From NCBI RefSeq assembly GCF_004295645.1, contig NZ_CP034752.1, positions 3,472,001 through 3,536,000 of the forward strand: 64,000 bases of DNA. The letters are read 5' to 3'. The translations under genes were made by a program, and so were the position numbers. The notes beneath the pieces were generated by a model. That model was given only the letters and a program-made list of their open reading frames with translations, made no database searches and was not told the origin of the DNA. Below are positions 62,653 to 64,000 of the stretch, one piece after another (the first letter of the stretch is position 1; each line of letters starts with the position of its first letter). The DNA is from Limnobaculum zhutongyuii (GTDB lineage Bacteria; Pseudomonadota; Gammaproteobacteria; Enterobacterales; Enterobacteriaceae).

Positions 62653-62995
62653 CTTGACCTTTTTATAGAGCACTGGAATTCAGCCGACAACTGAGAGAGG
62701 GTAGCACGCCAAACATGGATGTTTGGCGAGGCACTGCTTCGCTGTTCAAAATTGCAGGAGCAATTTTGAACAGCACAACGTGCTGGCCCCGTAGGGGTGA
62801 GCCTCATGGATGAGGCGAATAAACCGAATCAGTGCCAGTGCGTAAACCCGAACGAAGGCGGAGGGAAGTCGCCATCAGGCGACCTGGATTCGGGTGCGAA
62901 GGCGCGGGGGTGCAGGGGGCGTTCGCCTTTTAACGCCCCCTGCTCGGCCACATGCACCACAGGTAATTTGAACACCGTACTGTTAGTGGACGAAA
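62653..62995 (+). repeat. Element A, copy 2: dispersed structured repeat
   Basis: Begins ten bases after the tktA stop. It has the same ordered blocks as the 8003-8258 copy (opposite strand): GAGCACTGGAATTCAGCCGA, GAGGGTAGCACG, CCCGAACGAAGGCGGAGGG, CCTGGATTCGGGTGCGAA and TTAGTGGACGAAA. Hairpins are CCAAAC-atggat-GTTTGG, GTCGCC-atca-GGCGAC and AGGGGGCGTT-cgcctttt-AACGCCCCCT. Extra hairpins found only here are a 15-bp GCTGTTCAAAATTGC stem and GCCTC-atggat-GAGGC. It is 343 bases long against 256 for copy 1. Confidence 0.85.
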
Positions 62996-63075
62996 CCAGC
63001 TCAGGTTCAACCACTTTTAAGTTAAATAAGTACAATCAATCACATTGTACCCATTCCATTTCACGCTATACTAAC

Positions 63076-63193
63076 AATCGGTGATGGCGTTCCACCATTA
63101 ACCTTCCGGTTATAAACCGCCTGATATTAAGGGCTGATGACACCTGACAAAGATGACTCCATTATGGAGGTCTGTGTGCGTCAGGTGTTTTTG
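63076..63193 (+). promoter_or_regulatory. fluoride riboswitch (crcB motif) with terminator
   Basis: The core GGTGATGGCGTTCCACC, then AACCGCC and GGGCTGATGACACCT, is the conserved fluoride aptamer (63080-63145). Its 3' strand ACACCTGA also pairs with TCAGGTGT (63181-63188), followed by five T, to make an intrinsic terminator. So fluoride binding should prevent termination and turn on crcB, whose ATG is at 63283. Confidence 0.93.
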
Positions 63194-63282
63194 TTACCCG
63201 CTCAGTACCTCCGAGAGCCATTCAAATCCAATCAATTAAACTAAACCTATGCGGCTATTGGCATGCATAGCAGGAGAAGAAA

Positions 63283-63669
63283 ATGAGCTATGGCATAACG
63301 TTATTGATCGTTGCGTTCGGAGGAGCCGTGGGGGCAGTCAGTCGCTTTCAGATTACTAACTGGTTTATTCAATGGTTTGGCAATAGCTTTCCCTACGCCA
63401 CTCTTGCTGTAAACGTAGGTGGTTCTTTCATCATGGGTGCTTTAATGTCCGCCCTGACCCACGGCACATTAATTTCTCCCCACTGGCGCCCTTTGATTGG
63501 TGTCGGCTTTTTAGGTGCATTAACCACCTTCTCTACCTTTTCATTTGATACTTTGGTGCTCTTTACTCAGGGAGAGTGGCTAAAAGCCGCGCTAAATATT
63601 ATCGCTAATGTGTTGTTATGCCTGTTCGCGGTCGCTATTGGTTATCAATTATTGATAAAGGCACAGTGA
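63283..63669 (+). CDS. crcB: fluoride ion channel CrcB/Fluc
   Basis: 128-aa inner-membrane protein with four helices that forms a dual-topology dimeric fluoride export channel. Signatures are GGAVGAVSRFQ, the pore segment VNVGGSFIMG with its Asn, and GFLGALTTFSTFSFD, whose Phe and Thr/Ser line the fluoride path. AGGAGA precedes the ATG. It is controlled by the riboswitch just upstream, so its regulation and function agree. Confidence 0.96.
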   Translation: MSYGITLLIVAFGGAVGAVSRFQITNWFIQWFGNSFPYATLAVNVGGSFIMGALMSALTHGTLISPHWRPLIGVGFLGALTTFSTFSFDTLVLFTQGEWLKAALNIIANVLLCLFAVAIGYQLLIKAQ

Positions 63670-63707
63670 ATTAGCCGCTTTTTGGTCTTCGTCAATAATC
63701 GTACTTT

Positions 63708-63736
63708 CAGAGCGTGATAATCTCCGCTCTGTTTTT
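63708..63736 (+). terminator. terminator after crcB
   Basis: CAGAGCG / CGCTCTG, a 7-bp stem with a 10-base loop, followed by five T, 39 bases past the crcB stop. Confidence 0.85.
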
Positions 63737-64000
63737 CTGTAAAGATGTTAAAAGAATCCTCAGAAATGGCGGAAATCCTGATTTTTTGCTGTTTCGACAT
63801 AGTGAACTTTGTTAGAGTGACAACATTGTTTCCTCCCTGTTTATGGATAACAGAGAAAAATCAGCGAAGGCAGCAAATAGACCAACACATGTTGACTAAA
63901 CTGATATCAGAAGCCTGAACATTCCAAAGGCTTCACCAATTTAGCTGTAGATTACTTAGCGTCAAAAGAAGTCTGAAGATGTTCAGGGCACACGCCAGAT
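63737..64000. other. window-end intergenic sequence, nothing recognised
   Basis: No supported ORF or RNA gene. TGAACTTTGTTAGAGTGACA near 63807-63826 and the AT-rich stretch after it may be a promoter for a gene beyond the window. Confidence 0.3.

Noticed and set aside
62797..63084. 95-residue open frame through Element A copy 2
   Set aside because: Not preserved in copy 1, where the matching stretch is out of frame; the conserved feature is hairpin structure, not protein.
1..64000. CRISPR array, prophage or insertion sequence
   Set aside because: No regularly spaced direct repeats, no phage structural genes and no transposase were seen.

Overview
The window looks like the chromosome of an Enterobacterales bacterium. 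Most proteins align along their whole length with Escherichia coli counterparts, and the E. coli 66-69 minute gene order is largely kept: parE-yqiA-cpdA-yqiB-nudF / tolC-ygiB-ygiC-ygiD-zupT-ribB-ubiK-hldE-glnE-ygiF-ygiM-cca-bacA-folB-plsY-tsaD-rpsU-dnaG-rpoD-ileX. Moderate GC, a YgiB/YgiC pair and a DUF2339/DUF3999 pair would fit a Yersinia- or Budvicia-like lineage, but I cannot name the genus from sequence alone.

Layout. 1-31.7 kb is core: topoisomerase IV, esterase and cAMP phosphodiesterase, ADP-ribose hydrolase, TolC, riboflavin synthesis under an FMN riboswitch, LPS heptose and lipid A acylation, glutamine synthetase regulation, tRNA CCA addition, undecaprenyl phosphate recycling, folate, phospholipid and t6A-tRNA synthesis, then the rpsU-dnaG-rpoD operon. 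Additions to this order are a 112-aa unknown between nudF and yqiB, a YjeH-type exporter, an LpxL-type acyltransferase, and a YfbK-like lipoprotein that has lost its metal site. 31.7-38.7 kb is an accessory stretch around tRNA-Ile(CAT): a NADAR protein, tandem exported Sel1-like paralogues, an exported protein of unknown role, a frame-broken lipoprotein, a tiny winged-helix protein, a HEAT-repeat protein and a small unknown. 38.8-46.3 kb is a complete yhfSTU-php-yhfWXYZ operon. 46.6-52.3 kb is an anaerobic dmsABC operon with a TorD-type chaperone, a NapF-type ferredoxin and a DUF3592 protein, with a well-placed FNR site. 53-60 kb holds membrane proteins of unknown role, a Fur-box siderophore-interacting reductase and an interrupted EamA transporter. 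60.6-64 kb has transketolase and a fluoride riboswitch with crcB.

Two dispersed DNA families stand out. Element A (8003-8258 and 62653-62995, opposite orientation) has conserved single-stranded blocks joined by hairpins whose stems differ between copies but stay fully paired. Element B (four copies, about 10.2, 22.1, 24.3 and 53.8 kb) is a short interrupted palindrome found only between convergent genes, also with a compensatory stem change. Three genes are broken (zupT frameshift, eamA amber codon, a lipoprotein frameshift at a T6 tract), one of which could be phase-variable.
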